DNA from: Candidatus Methanophagales archaeon
Lineage (GTDB): Archaea > Halobacteriota > Syntropharchaeia > Alkanophagales > Methanospirareceae
Length of the DNA stretch: 33,798 nt
Assembly: GCA_014859735.1 (NCBI GenBank)
Contig: JACUTR010000007.1
Span: 1-33,798, forward strand
Direction of reading: 5' to 3'
The notes under the pieces were generated by a model. It did not search any database, was not told where the DNA came from, and saw only the letters and a program-made list of their open reading frames with translations. The first letter of the stretch is position 1. Each line of letters begins with the position of its first letter. Shown here piece after piece: positions 1 to 9,097 of the stretch. The translations under genes were made by a program, and so were the position numbers.

Positions 1-40
1 ATTTTAAGCTTAAAAGTTTCAAATGTCATATAACTCCGGT

Positions 41-62
41 ATATCTGCAGTACTGCATATAT
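41..62. repeat. 22-bp palindromic element, copy 1: ATATC-TGCAGTACTGCA-TATAT
   Basis: Perfect 12-bp palindrome TGCAGTACTGCA flanked by ATATC/TATAT; same layout as the copy at 80-101. Confidence 0.8.
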
Positions 63-79
63 CACTCCAATTTGGTATT

Positions 80-101
80 ATATCCGCAATATTGCGTATA
101 T
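80..101. repeat. 22-bp palindromic element, copy 2: ATATC-CGCAATATTGCG-TATAT
   Basis: Perfect 12-bp palindrome CGCAATATTGCG with the same flanks as copy 1, 39 bp start-to-start. Confidence 0.8.
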
Positions 102-150
102 ACATCCCTCTGGATGAACCTTCTATCTCCTGAATTCTCCTTCCATTCTC

Positions 151-1189
151 CTACACCTCTCCACTCTCTTTCTCAAACAACCTATCTAATGGACTTTTTA
201 TTTTCCCTATATCCTTATTACTCACATGGGTATATATCTCTGTCGTTTTGCTACTTTTATGCCCCAACAGTTCTTGAATATACCTCAAATCAACACCACT
301 CTCTAACAAATGTGTTGCGAAACTATGCCTCAACGAATGGACAGAAACCCCTTTTGAGATCCCTGCCTTTCCACAGGCTTGCTCAAAAATAGCTTGGACT
401 GTTCTCGTAGATACGTGCATTCCAGGTTCCATTCCAATAAACAACCATTTCTCTGGTTTATATTTCTCTTGGTATTCTCTTAAAGCTTCCAATGCCACAT
501 CCGAAAGCATCGTATATCGGTCCTTTCTCCCCTTCGCTCCTTTTATGTGAATTAGCTTCCTCTCAGCATCAATATCTTCCAGCTTCAACTTCACTACCTC
601 GCTTACTCTTAATCCAGCAGAATATGTAAGCATTAATATTGCTTTGTGTTTTATGTTGTTCACTGCTGAAAATATTTGAAAAACCTCCTCCTGACTCAAA
701 ACAACCGGAAGCTTCTTATCCTTCTTCGGTCTCTTTATCTCATAAACAAATCTCCGCTTCAAAACCTCGCCATAGTAAAACTTCAGTGCATTGATTGCAA
801 TGTTCAAAGTAGATGTAGAAGCTTCCCTATCATTCGCCAAATAGTATAGATAATCCCTTATATTCTCATTGGTGACCTCGTAAGGATTCTTCTTGGAAAA
901 TTCCTGAAACTCCCGGTTATGATACAAATACAGCTTTATCGTTCTCTGACTGTATTTTCTTAGTATAAGCTCCTTTTTCAGCTCGTCTAAGTATATAGAA
1001 GGGTCTATTACCAGATTTCCCCCGTCAAAAACAGACAAAAGTGTTTCAAGCTCAGAAAAGGGAAAACTCCAATATTTCTCCTCATGATGCCACCTGTATC
1101 CTTCAAATAGTTTTAACTTTCGCTATGTAATTCGGGTTATAGGGAAAGGCAACAGCAATTCGTTCATCTTCTTCCCTAATCCTTATCAT
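151..1189 (-). CDS. Tyrosine recombinase/integrase (XerC/D-like); ORF 151..1038 (open to about 1119) plus an N-terminal segment (1189..1106) in another frame, joined by +1 shift at about 1105
   Basis: C-terminal catalytic motifs SAGLRVSEV, HSLRHSFATHLLESG, LGHKSSKTTEIYTH; upstream peptide MIRIREEDERIAVAFPYNPNYIAKVKTI continues as EGYRWHHEEKYWSFPFSELETLLSVFDGG after a +1 shift. Confidence 0.85.
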
Positions 1190-1283
1190 TTCTTCTCAAC
1201 CCTTACGAACTTCTAGATTAAGGTAGATGAATTTCTTCCTTCTGAATGAAGCTTCTACCCTTCTAAAATACCTCCAAAAACTT

Positions 1284-2180
1284 CTATCTCCCGCTTAGCA
1301 TCCCCAACCCGTCCAGCACCTTCTTTAACTTCGCCACGTTCGCTTCGCTCAACGCACCGAGCGGCAGCCTGACATGCCCCGATGGCAGCCCCATCAGCTC
1401 CGCGGCTTTCTTCACCGGTATGGGGTTCGTCTCCAAGAACATCGCATCGAAGAGTGGAAACAGCCTGATATTAAGCTCCTGCGCCTTCTCCAGCTCTCGT
1501 TTCGACATCGCATCGTACATCGCGCACATATCCTTCGGTGCGATGTTCGCCGCTACGGAGATCACACCCTTACCGCCCAAGCTCATTATGGGCAGCGTGA
1601 GGAAATCATCACCTGCGAGAACCGTGAAGTCCAAACCCTGCTCCGCGGCTAACCGAATAATCGCTCCGACCTGCTTCAAATCGCCCGAAGCCTCCTTCAC
1701 CCCTTTGATATTCTGCACTTCTGCCGCAAGCTCCACCGTGGTTTCGGCACTCACATTCTGGCCCGTTCTCGACGGTATGTTATAGACGATCAAGGGTATA
1801 TCCACCGCATCGCCAATCTTCGCGAAATGCTCCTTCAAACCTTTCACATTCGGTTTGTTGTAATAGGGCGTAATCAGAAGGCACGCATCAGCGCCCGCAT
1901 CTTCCGCATATCTCGTGAGCTCTATCGCCTCCTTTGTGTTATTCGAGCCCGTCCCCGCGATCACCGGCACGGTGGAATACTCCACAACCGCACGTATCAC
2001 CTCCTTATGCTCCTCATGAGAAAGTGTTGCGGATTCGCCCGTCGTGCCACAGGGGACTATCCCCGCTACACCGCCCTCGATCACATACTCCACGAGCCGC
2101 CTCAAGCCGTCCTTATCTACTTCGTCGTCCTTCGTGAACGGCGTTATAAGCGCGGGATAAACACCTTCTATCTTGAACAT
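1284..2180 (-). CDS. dapA: 4-hydroxy-tetrahydrodipicolinate synthase
   Basis: GVYPALITPF, PCGTTGESATL, YNIPSRTG, GVKEASGD motifs. Confidence 0.95.
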   Translation of the reverse strand: MFKIEGVYPALITPFTKDDEVDKDGLRRLVEYVIEGGVAGIVPCGTTGESATLSHEEHKEVIRAVVEYSTVPVIAGTGSNNTKEAIELTRYAEDAGADACLLITPYYNKPNVKGLKEHFAKIGDAVDIPLIVYNIPSRTGQNVSAETTVELAAEVQNIKGVKEASGDLKQVGAIIRLAAEQGLDFTVLAGDDFLTLPIMSLGGKGVISVAANIAPKDMCAMYDAMSKRELEKAQELNIRLFPLFDAMFLETNPIPVKKAAELMGLPSGHVRLPLGALSEANVAKLKKVLDGLGMLSGR

Positions 2181-2181
2181 C

Positions 2182-2373
2182 TCATTTCTTACCTTCCCTT
2201 CTCTTTTTATGTGCTATATAGCCCGCTACTCTATTTCTTACCGCCTTACTCTCTATATTCGTATACTTCTCTACCATCTTCTTATCCACATCAAAATCAT
2301 CGGTGAAGTCGGGCACTTCCTTCAGCAATTGCTTTGCCAGACTCTTTATATACGTTGGTTTAATCGCGCCCAC
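2182..2373 (-). CDS. rps17e: 30S ribosomal protein S17e
   Basis: 63 aa, MGAIKPTYIKSLAKQLL...VRNRVAGYI typical of S17e; adjacent to dapA. Confidence 0.9.
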   Translation of the reverse strand: MGAIKPTYIKSLAKQLLKEVPDFTDDFDVDKKMVEKYTNIESKAVRNRVAGYIAHKKRREGKK

Positions 2374-2383
2374 TAATAATCAC

Positions 2384-2623
2384 TCACTCCTCTTTGCTTT
2401 CACTCTCCGCCTCGCTCTCTTCCATCTCCGCACCCCTCTCTCTCATGGTACTCACCCCAATCATCAAGAACATCACACCGACTAACAACACAATGAGGGG
2501 AATAACCCCTAATATTACCGTTAACACTGCTTCCCGGAAAAAAGATATTTGTGGAATAACTAGCAAGCCTATTCCCACTAATGCTAGTACAAGTCCAACC
2601 AATAATTCTTTATATCCCGTCAT
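2384..2623 (-). CDS. Small membrane protein, two predicted TM helices, acidic C-terminus
   Basis: Hydrophobic segments LLVGLVLALVGIGLLVIP and AVLTVILGVIPLIVLLVGVMFLMIG; sits between S15 and S17e on the same strand. Confidence 0.6.
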   Translation of the reverse strand: MTGYKELLVGLVLALVGIGLLVIPQISFFREAVLTVILGVIPLIVLLVGVMFLMIGVSTMRERGAEMEESEAESESKEE

Positions 2624-2631
2624 TTTTTATC

Positions 2632-3120
2632 TCAATCTCCTCCCCTTATGCCTCTCCTCAACATGACCTCGGCAATTTCAGGCTTGTATTTCCAATCCTT
2701 GGGTAAGACCTTATTCCTTCTATAATACTTCACGAGCCTTCTTATCTTTGATTCGGTTAATTGGAGCACTCTTTTATTATGGACATCTTTCTTATTCTCT
2801 TCTATATGCTTTCTCATTCTCAGCGCTTTGCGCATCAAATTCTGGAGGTCTTCAGGTATCACACCCACGTTGTTCTTCTCCTTTAATATCTTTGTTATCC
2901 TTTTCCCGGTGACCAGGGCAACGCTTGGCACACCGTAGCTGTCCCTCATGGTTATCCCCATTCTACTCGTCGAAAGCCCCTGATTAGAAAGGTCCTCCAC
3001 TTTCTCCTCCACCTCTTCTGCTGTCATCTCCACCCATTCAGGTACCGTCTTCCTGAGCCGTAAGCTAAAAGGTCTCTTAGAGCTCGATTTCCCTCTCTTC
3101 CTCGCATGCATCCGTGCCAT
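2632..3120 (-). CDS. rpsO: 30S ribosomal protein S15 (archaeal S15/S13e)
   Basis: [17 protein letters not shown]...[17 protein letters not shown]...[20 protein letters not shown]. Confidence 0.95.
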   Translation of the reverse strand: MARMHARKRGKSSSKRPFSLRLRKTVPEWVEMTAEEVEEKVEDLSNQGLSTSRMGITMRDSYGVPSVALVTGKRITKILKEKNNVGVIPEDLQNLMRKALRMRKHIEENKKDVHNKRVLQLTESKIRRLVKYYRRNKVLPKDWKYKPEIAEVMLRRGIRGGD

Positions 3121-3162
3121 TTTCCCACTCCAAAGCCCTCTATTTGCCGCTGCCTGAATACC

Positions 3163-4422
3163 TTATCTTTGCTTCGTATATAAATACTTTAGGATATCTC
3201 GCGCCATCAATCTGATGAGGCGAGGATTCTTTACAAGCTCACGAAGTGCACCAGCGGGATAGTCCATATCTCCCACCCTTCTTATCTGGTGCAATAGGTC
3301 CCCCCGTGACAGCGTATGGAGAAGCGTATCGAAGTCCTTGTCGCTCATCACACACCGTAACTTATGAACCTTCAGCCCAAACGCTATCTCCTTCCCTATC
3401 TCCTTCCACCACCGTCTTTCATATTCCCCCAGCAGCTCCATTTCTCCCGTCAAACACGCTTTTGCTGCTATCTCGCCTGCTATCTTGCCACATATCATGC
3501 CGTAATACACACCACCACCGGTGATTGGCTTGACTTGAGCTGCTGCATCCCCGACCAGCATTATTCCTCCCTCTTTATCTGCCTTTACCGTATTATGCCC
3601 TCGCCAGCCTGTACCTACCGGGATAGGTATTCTCCCCGCAGTAAATTTTGAGCTGGTGCCTTTGTACCTCTTCGCTATAATCGGATGCTCCACTAAGTTC
3701 CTTTTTAAAAAGAGCAGCGGGTTGGGCTGTGATGAACACCTTTTGTCTATGCAGAGACCAACTCGAGCACGGTTTTCAGCGCCAAGAGGAATAGCCCAGG
3801 CGAAGAAGCCCGGAGCAATGCTTTTACCCAGGAAAATCTCGGCAAACGCCTCCTCAGTCTCATATTCGCCTTCTATCTGCGCGCAGTTCAGGGTGCTCTT
3901 TGTGGCACGTAATCCCGCCATTTTAGCCACAATGCTCTTCACACCATCAGCGCCAATAACGACCCGTGCTCTTATTTCCTCCTCGCCATTCGCCGCGGCA
4001 GTAGTAACCGTTAGCCTCTTATCCTCATCTCTCTTCTGTACACGTTTGACTTTACGCTCCAGAATTATCGCTGCACCTTCCTTCTCTGCACCTTTCGCCA
4101 ACTCCTTATCAAATGCATCCCTCTTTATGGCAAAAGCCCTCTGATCCGGAGATTCGAGCATTAACTCGCAGGAAGGCGAATGCACAAGAGCGCCCTTTAT
4201 TTCGCAGTTTATGAAGGATTTACTGGTCCTTATTTCGCTCTCCTCAAGTGCTCTTTTGCTTATAAGCCCCGCGCAGTGGACGGGCTCGCCTATCTCCGCA
4301 TCCTCCTCGACAATCAGCGTCGAAGCTCCCCCCATCGCCGCATATTTCGCAGCCATGCAGCCTGCGGGACCGCCACCCACCACGACGACGTCATACTCGA
4401 GCATAACCATACAGATCTCCAA
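3163..4422 (-). CDS. Geranylgeranyl reductase-family FAD protein (digeranylgeranylglycerophospholipid reductase-like)
   Basis: VVVVGGGPAGCMAAKYAA dinucleotide-binding motif, GADGVKSIVAK, GGIMLVGDAAAQVKPITGGGVYYG. Confidence 0.85.
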   Translation of the reverse strand: MEICMVMLEYDVVVVGGGPAGCMAAKYAAMGGASTLIVEEDAEIGEPVHCAGLISKRALEESEIRTSKSFINCEIKGALVHSPSCELMLESPDQRAFAIKRDAFDKELAKGAEKEGAAIILERKVKRVQKRDEDKRLTVTTAAANGEEEIRARVVIGADGVKSIVAKMAGLRATKSTLNCAQIEGEYETEEAFAEIFLGKSIAPGFFAWAIPLGAENRARVGLCIDKRCSSQPNPLLFLKRNLVEHPIIAKRYKGTSSKFTAGRIPIPVGTGWRGHNTVKADKEGGIMLVGDAAAQVKPITGGGVYYGMICGKIAGEIAAKACLTGEMELLGEYERRWWKEIGKEIAFGLKVHKLRCVMSDKDFDTLLHTLSRGDLLHQIRRVGDMDYPAGALRELVKNPRLIRLMARDILKYLYTKQR

Positions 4423-4501
4423 TCCTTTTATAGTTGAAATTGTTAGTAATCGGAGAGGATAAGATTGTCAATGTCGAGGTATACGTGAGGGGTAGTACTA
4501 A

Positions 4502-4867
4502 ATGAGAAAATTATCCGGGAGGTCTGAGCAACCGAGAAAACAGAGGAAAGCGAGATATAATGCACCGTTACACATCCGACACCAGTTCATGAGCGCACCT
4601 CTTTCCGAAGAACTCCGCGGTAAATTTGGGAAAAGAAGTTTCCCGCTGAGAAAAGGTGATACGGTAAAGGTGATGAGGGGCGATGATAAAGGTAAAGAAG
4701 GGAAAGTAAGGTCAGTAGATCTGAAGAATGAAGAGATAACGGTGGAAGGCGTGGTGGTTGCACGGTCTGATTTATCCGAGGTGCCGCGATCCATCCATCC
4801 CTCGAATGTCATGATAACAAAGTTAGAATTAAAGGATAAGCTACGGGAAAGCGCATTGAGGAGATGA
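4502..4867 (+). CDS. rpl24p: 50S ribosomal protein L24
   Basis: [38 protein letters not shown] (KOW motif), archaeal L24 length. Confidence 0.93.
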   Translation: MRKLSGRSEQPRKQRKARYNAPLHIRHQFMSAPLSEELRGKFGKRSFPLRKGDTVKVMRGDDKGKEGKVRSVDLKNEEITVEGVVVARSDLSEVPRSIHPSNVMITKLELKDKLRESALRR

Positions 4868-5001
4868 AAAAGTTCCGCGAAGGAACGCTTTACCAGTAGC
4901 GCATAAACTCATGGTATCTATCACCGTTCTTGCTCCTCACCAGGAGGGATTGAATTGTACCGCCTTTTGCATTTTATTTTGCACGTTGCACTCTCTTCGA
5001 T

Positions 5002-5517
5002 TCACCCTATTACTTCCTTATGGAGCGCGCTCAGTCGCTTGAGAGAGGGATGAGATTCGCCTAATTTATCCTTTAAATTCACTATCGCATCTTCTATGCT
5101 CGTTCTTCTCGACCCGTCAATCAAATTATCCGCGTGCGCTACTATTTTCTCCTCCCATCTCTCTGGCATGAGATCTATGGACGGTAATCCCACTTCCTTT
5201 GCCTCCTCTGCGGTTATTCCTGCACCGACATGCCTTTGAATGATGCGCACCACCTTCTCATCCAGCCTTAACTCCCGCGCCAATTCGCCACCCACAAACC
5301 CATGGTCAACACCGTGTGAACGCGATCTGCCGATATCATGGAGCAATGCCCCCCTAAACACCAGTTCTTCATCTACACTGTCATGATGACGACGAGCAAT
5401 CTCCAAGGCGAGTTCAGCAACCGCAATACAATGTTCGATCACCGCTTCGTCACAGCCAACCTCGCGCAGTAAGCCTATGCACTCGGTTAGTATCCCTCTC
5501 TTAACTTCTTCTTCCAC
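5002..5517 (-). CDS. HD-domain phosphohydrolase family protein
   Basis: HCIAVAELALEIARR...GALLHDIGRSRSHGVDHGFVGGELARE HD motif. Confidence 0.85.
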   Translation of the reverse strand: MEEEVKRGILTECIGLLREVGCDEAVIEHCIAVAELALEIARRHHDSVDEELVFRGALLHDIGRSRSHGVDHGFVGGELARELRLDEKVVRIIQRHVGAGITAEEAKEVGLPSIDLMPERWEEKIVAHADNLIDGSRRTSIEDAIVNLKDKLGESHPSLKRLSALHKEVIG

Positions 5518-5999
5518 TTCTCTAACTCGGTTATCTTCCCCTCTAACTCTTTTATTAAATCGCCATTATCAAAATATTCAAAATTAGATTCGCATTCATC
5601 ACACCAGAAGGCTTTTTCTACCGCATCTTCAAATGATATCCGCTGACAGCTACACTGGTAAAATACCCCTCTCTTTTCGTATTCAAGTTTGTTTCTTAAC
5701 CCACCTAACTCTCCATTCGCCTCTTCCTCCATTAGCTTCTTCACTTTGTCACGCTTGAAGCTCCACCAATAGGTAATCCAGCCGCTAATATCATCACGTT
5801 CAGTCCTATACTCGGCTATCCGGTTCTCATACAACGTGTATAAAATCTTTCTTACAAACGTGAGTTTGGTATCGGTGAGCCCTGCAATTTCCTCATCGGT
5901 TATCTCCCGCTCGGGGAGATTCTCCATTATCTTCAATCCCTCTTCTCCGATCATCTTTCTGAAATATTCCTTCACTAAGGGATTATCTGACATCAGCAT
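5487..5999 (-). CDS. tfe: Transcription initiation factor E alpha subunit (TFE)
   Basis: Winged-helix N-terminus NPLVKEYFRKMIGEEGLKI and C-terminal zinc ribbon CSCQRISFEDAVEKAFWCDECES; start chosen near MLMSDNPL within ORF 5487..6068. Confidence 0.88.
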   Translation of the reverse strand: MLMSDNPLVKEYFRKMIGEEGLKIMENLPEREITDEEIAGLTDTKLTFVRKILYTLYENRIAEYRTERDDISGWITYWWSFKRDKVKKLMEEEANGELGGLRNKLEYEKRGVFYQCSCQRISFEDAVEKAFWCDECESNFEYFDNGDLIKELEGKITELEKWKKKLREGY

Positions 6000-6187
6000 C
6001 TCCGACCGCTCTCCGCTATTAATAACTATACCTTGGATGAAATTAAACCTTACGCATTTCTCACTCAACGCACACGAAAAGCGATAGAGTGGGAAGCCTC
6101 AATGATTGTAAGTTGTTCGTAACCCCTCTCGTAATACATTCGGGGTATGGTCACCGATACTCCACTAGTTAGTTAGTTAGTTATTTA

Positions 6188-6967
6188 TTATGTCACTAAA
6201 TACTTTTCCCTTATTTCCCCTGCCTTTTCTATTCCTATCTTCACCATCTCGGCTATCTCTTCTTCCTTCAGCCCTCCACTCCCGCTCTTCTGCATTCCGG
6301 ATAACGTGCCATCCGCATTAGAAATCACCGTTAACTTGCTTGTAGCTGCGGTTTCCTCATACAAATTCGGGTCTGCGAGGATATTCCCTCCGATTTCTAC
6401 CGTCGTGACCGCCACCGGTGTATCCCGAATCGGCAAGGTATCTTCACCACTCAACCCATATTTCTCGTTTGGTATCTGGGCATTCAAAAGAGACGCAATA
6501 GCACCTAATGCCGCGGCATCGACGAGGTTACCATCATTGTCCAGGACATGGATATCGATAAACACCATCCATACTTTCTCTCCTGCTTCTATACACAACT
6601 TCTCTAAGTCAATCGTCCTGGAGCCTCGAATCCCTCTATCCACCACTCTTGCCAGTTCGACGCTGTTCTCATCTGGTGGTCCGGGCTCGAAATCCGGTGA
6701 TGCCATCGGAACGAGCTCCGCATTGGTCATTATCACCCCTTCATTCGGAGCATCAGAAAAAGGTTCACCGGGTTCAAGCTTTACACCCACTAATACTACC
6801 GTCTCTCCTATCTTCACCAATGCAGAACCCTCTGCCTTCTTTATTACATCCCGCTCCACATTGATCTCCCGATATTCACGAAATCCTCTGCCATCTACCC
6901 TCTTCCCACTTTCTATCAAGTCATACACATAATCTTTCCGTATATCTTCCATAATCTCAAAACCCAT
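6188..6967 (-). CDS. rrp42: Exosome complex component Rrp42
   Basis: RNase PH fold, GKRVDGRGFREYREI, degenerate active site, adjacent to Rrp41. Confidence 0.93.
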   Translation of the reverse strand: MGFEIMEDIRKDYVYDLIESGKRVDGRGFREYREINVERDVIKKAEGSALVKIGETVVLVGVKLEPGEPFSDAPNEGVIMTNAELVPMASPDFEPGPPDENSVELARVVDRGIRGSRTIDLEKLCIEAGEKVWMVFIDIHVLDNDGNLVDAAALGAIASLLNAQIPNEKYGLSGEDTLPIRDTPVAVTTVEIGGNILADPNLYEETAATSKLTVISNADGTLSGMQKSGSGGLKEEEIAEMVKIGIEKAGEIREKYLVT

Positions 6968-6969
6968 CT

Positions 6970-7704
6970 CTATGCCTCACCTTCACCTACACTCTCACTA
7001 TATCGCTCGAGTAACGCGGTTCTTTGCAGCTCGTATATCGTACGGCATGCACTCACCGCAAGCTTCAGCCCGCGTTCGAATTCTTCATGGCTAAAACGAC
7101 CGTCCAGTTGCAACATGGTAATTGTATTTGTTCTCGCAACCATCGCCACGGGCATATCTCCCTCACCGTGATTGTCCTCCGCAGCATTCAAGTCCAGTAC
7201 CACTTCGCCATCTATCTTACCGACGGCAACTGAAGAAACGAGATCCTTCATCGGAATCCCCGCAGCCGCAAGAGCGACGGAAGCTGCATTGATACCCGCT
7301 GTTCTCGTCCCCGCATCAGACTGGAGTACCTCTACATAGACGTCAATCGCGGTCTTCGGATAATATTCTTTTAGAATTACGGGGTCCAACGCTTCTCTAC
7401 TCACCTTTGAGATCTCCACGCTCCTTCTGTCTGGTCCTGGTCGCTTTCGATCATCCACCGAAAAAGGCGCCATGTTATACCGGTATTTAATCACTGCCAT
7501 CTTTGCATCCTGAAAATGCCGCGGATGCATCTCCCGTGGTCCATATACCGCGGCAATCACCTTATTATTTCCCAACTCGAAGTAACATGACCCATCTGCT
7601 CTTTTTAACACACCAACCTCTATCTTTATGGGTCTGAGCTCTTCAAACCCTCTTCCATCTAATCTCTTCCCCTCTTTTATAAGCTGTATCTCTTCTTTCA
7701 TCAT
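6970..7704 (-). CDS. rrp41: Exosome complex exonuclease Rrp41
   Basis: GKRLDGRGFEELRPIKIEVGVL, MAPFSVDDRKRPGPDRRSVEISKV, DLNAAEDNHGEGDMPVA. Confidence 0.95.
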   Translation of the reverse strand: MMKEEIQLIKEGKRLDGRGFEELRPIKIEVGVLKRADGSCYFELGNNKVIAAVYGPREMHPRHFQDAKMAVIKYRYNMAPFSVDDRKRPGPDRRSVEISKVSREALDPVILKEYYPKTAIDVYVEVLQSDAGTRTAGINAASVALAAAGIPMKDLVSSVAVGKIDGEVVLDLNAAEDNHGEGDMPVAMVARTNTITMLQLDGRFSHEEFERGLKLAVSACRTIYELQRTALLERYSESVGEGEA

Positions 7705-7713
7705 TCTTTTTCC

Positions 7714-8385
7714 TCATCCTCTTCTCTTTTTAAAAGAGTCTAAAAAATCCGCCACTCGGTCGGTCAACCCCGAGGTATGAGCCTCACTCGCAATCATGAG
7801 CACCACTTGAAATGCAAGGTTCATCTCATCATCACTTCCTTTTATCCAGATACGACCATTCTTTGCGATAAATATAAAGCAATTGCATTTCTCCTTGAGC
7901 ATCTTTATCATCGAACCGCTCCTCCCTATGACGCGTGGCACCTTGGTATGGGATATTTCTATCAATCTCCCCCGGCCTCCTATCTTGAATTCGTCCTTCA
8001 GTGTGAGATCTACTCGCATCATTGCATCCACATTCAGTACCTTCGCCACAATCAAATCGCCTAAATCAAGATATCTATTCATGCTGCCAAATTCTATTCT
8101 CCGCTCCTCACCCTTTGTAAGTTCTGACGTGTGTAATCGGGCTTCGTACGGAGAAGCGATATCAACAATCCAATAAGGAAACGAGATTTCAACTATTTTA
8201 CCGATCACGATGTCTCCCTTCAATGGCACATACTTCCCTGCAAGCCCTACCACTTTGATCTCCTCTTTATCATCCATTATACCATATTTCATCGCGTAAA
8301 CCTTGCCATCATCAACGTACGTCCCCTCTCCTGCACGATTCGCCTCTTCGGAAAGAAAATCACCGGGCACCACAACTTTATACAT
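7714..8385 (-). CDS. rrp4: Exosome complex RNA-binding protein Rrp4 (S1 and KH domains)
   Basis: VVPGDFL...GTYVDDGKVYA...KVPRVIGRSGSMIKMLKEKCNCFIFIAKNGRIWIKG. Confidence 0.95.
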   Translation of the reverse strand: MYKVVVPGDFLSEEANRAGEGTYVDDGKVYAMKYGIMDDKEEIKVVGLAGKYVPLKGDIVIGKIVEISFPYWIVDIASPYEARLHTSELTKGEERRIEFGSMNRYLDLGDLIVAKVLNVDAMMRVDLTLKDEFKIGGRGRLIEISHTKVPRVIGRSGSMIKMLKEKCNCFIFIAKNGRIWIKGSDDEMNLAFQVVLMIASEAHTSGLTDRVADFLDSFKKRRG

Positions 8386-8396
8386 GGTATCTCACT

Positions 8397-9089
8397 TCAC
8401 CTCACCACCTTCGTTTGAGCCTCTCCCTTTGTTATGCGGTTCAAAAAAGAGAAGAGCTCATCTCTCATCCCCGCCGGTACTTTCACCACCGCTATGAATG
8501 AGCCATCTCCTTGCCACTCCTCCTTCACCAGCTCGAAATTCCTCTTGAGCTCATATACCCGCCCCGTATACGCCGCCGGGATTTTTATCGCTATCGCTAT
8601 CTCCACTATCTTTATCGGAATTATCGCCCGTATCGCCTTCACCGTCTCATTTACCAACTCGTCAACACTCTTAAACGGATCAATGTGTACCTTAGCCTCA
8701 TTCATCGCAATCTCTATTCGTGTCGGTGGATGAGGAGTATTTGTCTGAGGGTTGATAGAGATGCGCGCAATCCGGTCTACCACCATCATCTTCTTCTCCT
8801 CGACTTTTCTCCTCCTCTGCTCTGCGGTAAGCTGCAACTCCCCTTCTTTTACTATCACCCTTGCTATTTCCCCGACCTCGGTGGTAGAGAAAACCGCCAT
8901 CAAATCCTCTTCCGTTGCTTTTTCGCCTTTTGAGGCATCTACAAATATCTCATCCACTGCTAATACCTCTTCTATCTCCTCTTGAGCACCACTTCTGATG
9001 AGGTACGCCTCCTCAGGATCTACGAGAATTTCAAAAATCCGCTTACCGTGCTTATACCGTGCGACTACTGCTTTGTCCAAACTTACCAT
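8397..9089 (-). CDS. Ribosome maturation protein SBDS/SDO1 homolog
   Basis: MVSLDKAVVARYKHGKRIFEILVDPEEAYLIRSG; NPQTNTPHPPTRIEIAM; adjacent to rrp4 and psmA. Confidence 0.95.
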   Translation of the reverse strand: MVSLDKAVVARYKHGKRIFEILVDPEEAYLIRSGAQEEIEEVLAVDEIFVDASKGEKATEEDLMAVFSTTEVGEIARVIVKEGELQLTAEQRRRKVEEKKMMVVDRIARISINPQTNTPHPPTRIEIAMNEAKVHIDPFKSVDELVNETVKAIRAIIPIKIVEIAIAIKIPAAYTGRVYELKRNFELVKEEWQGDGSFIAVVKVPAGMRDELFSFLNRITKGEAQTKVVR

Positions 9090-9097
9090 TTTCTTAT

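Noticed and set aside
41-101. CRISPR array
   Set aside because: Only two diverged palindromic units with a very short spacer and no cas genes
72-392. Plus-strand ORF of 106 aa
   Set aside because: Antisense to the integrase gene and low-complexity composition; no domain
151-1189. Integron-type integrase (IntI) with attC-like palindromes
   Set aside because: The recombinase lacks the IntI-specific additional domain, there is no gene cassette array, and only two short palindromes are visible; a general XerC/D-like integrase fits better
6166-6184. TAGT tetranucleotide tandem run upstream/downstream of rrp42
   Set aside because: Short simple-sequence repeat just past the rrp42 stop; likely slippage
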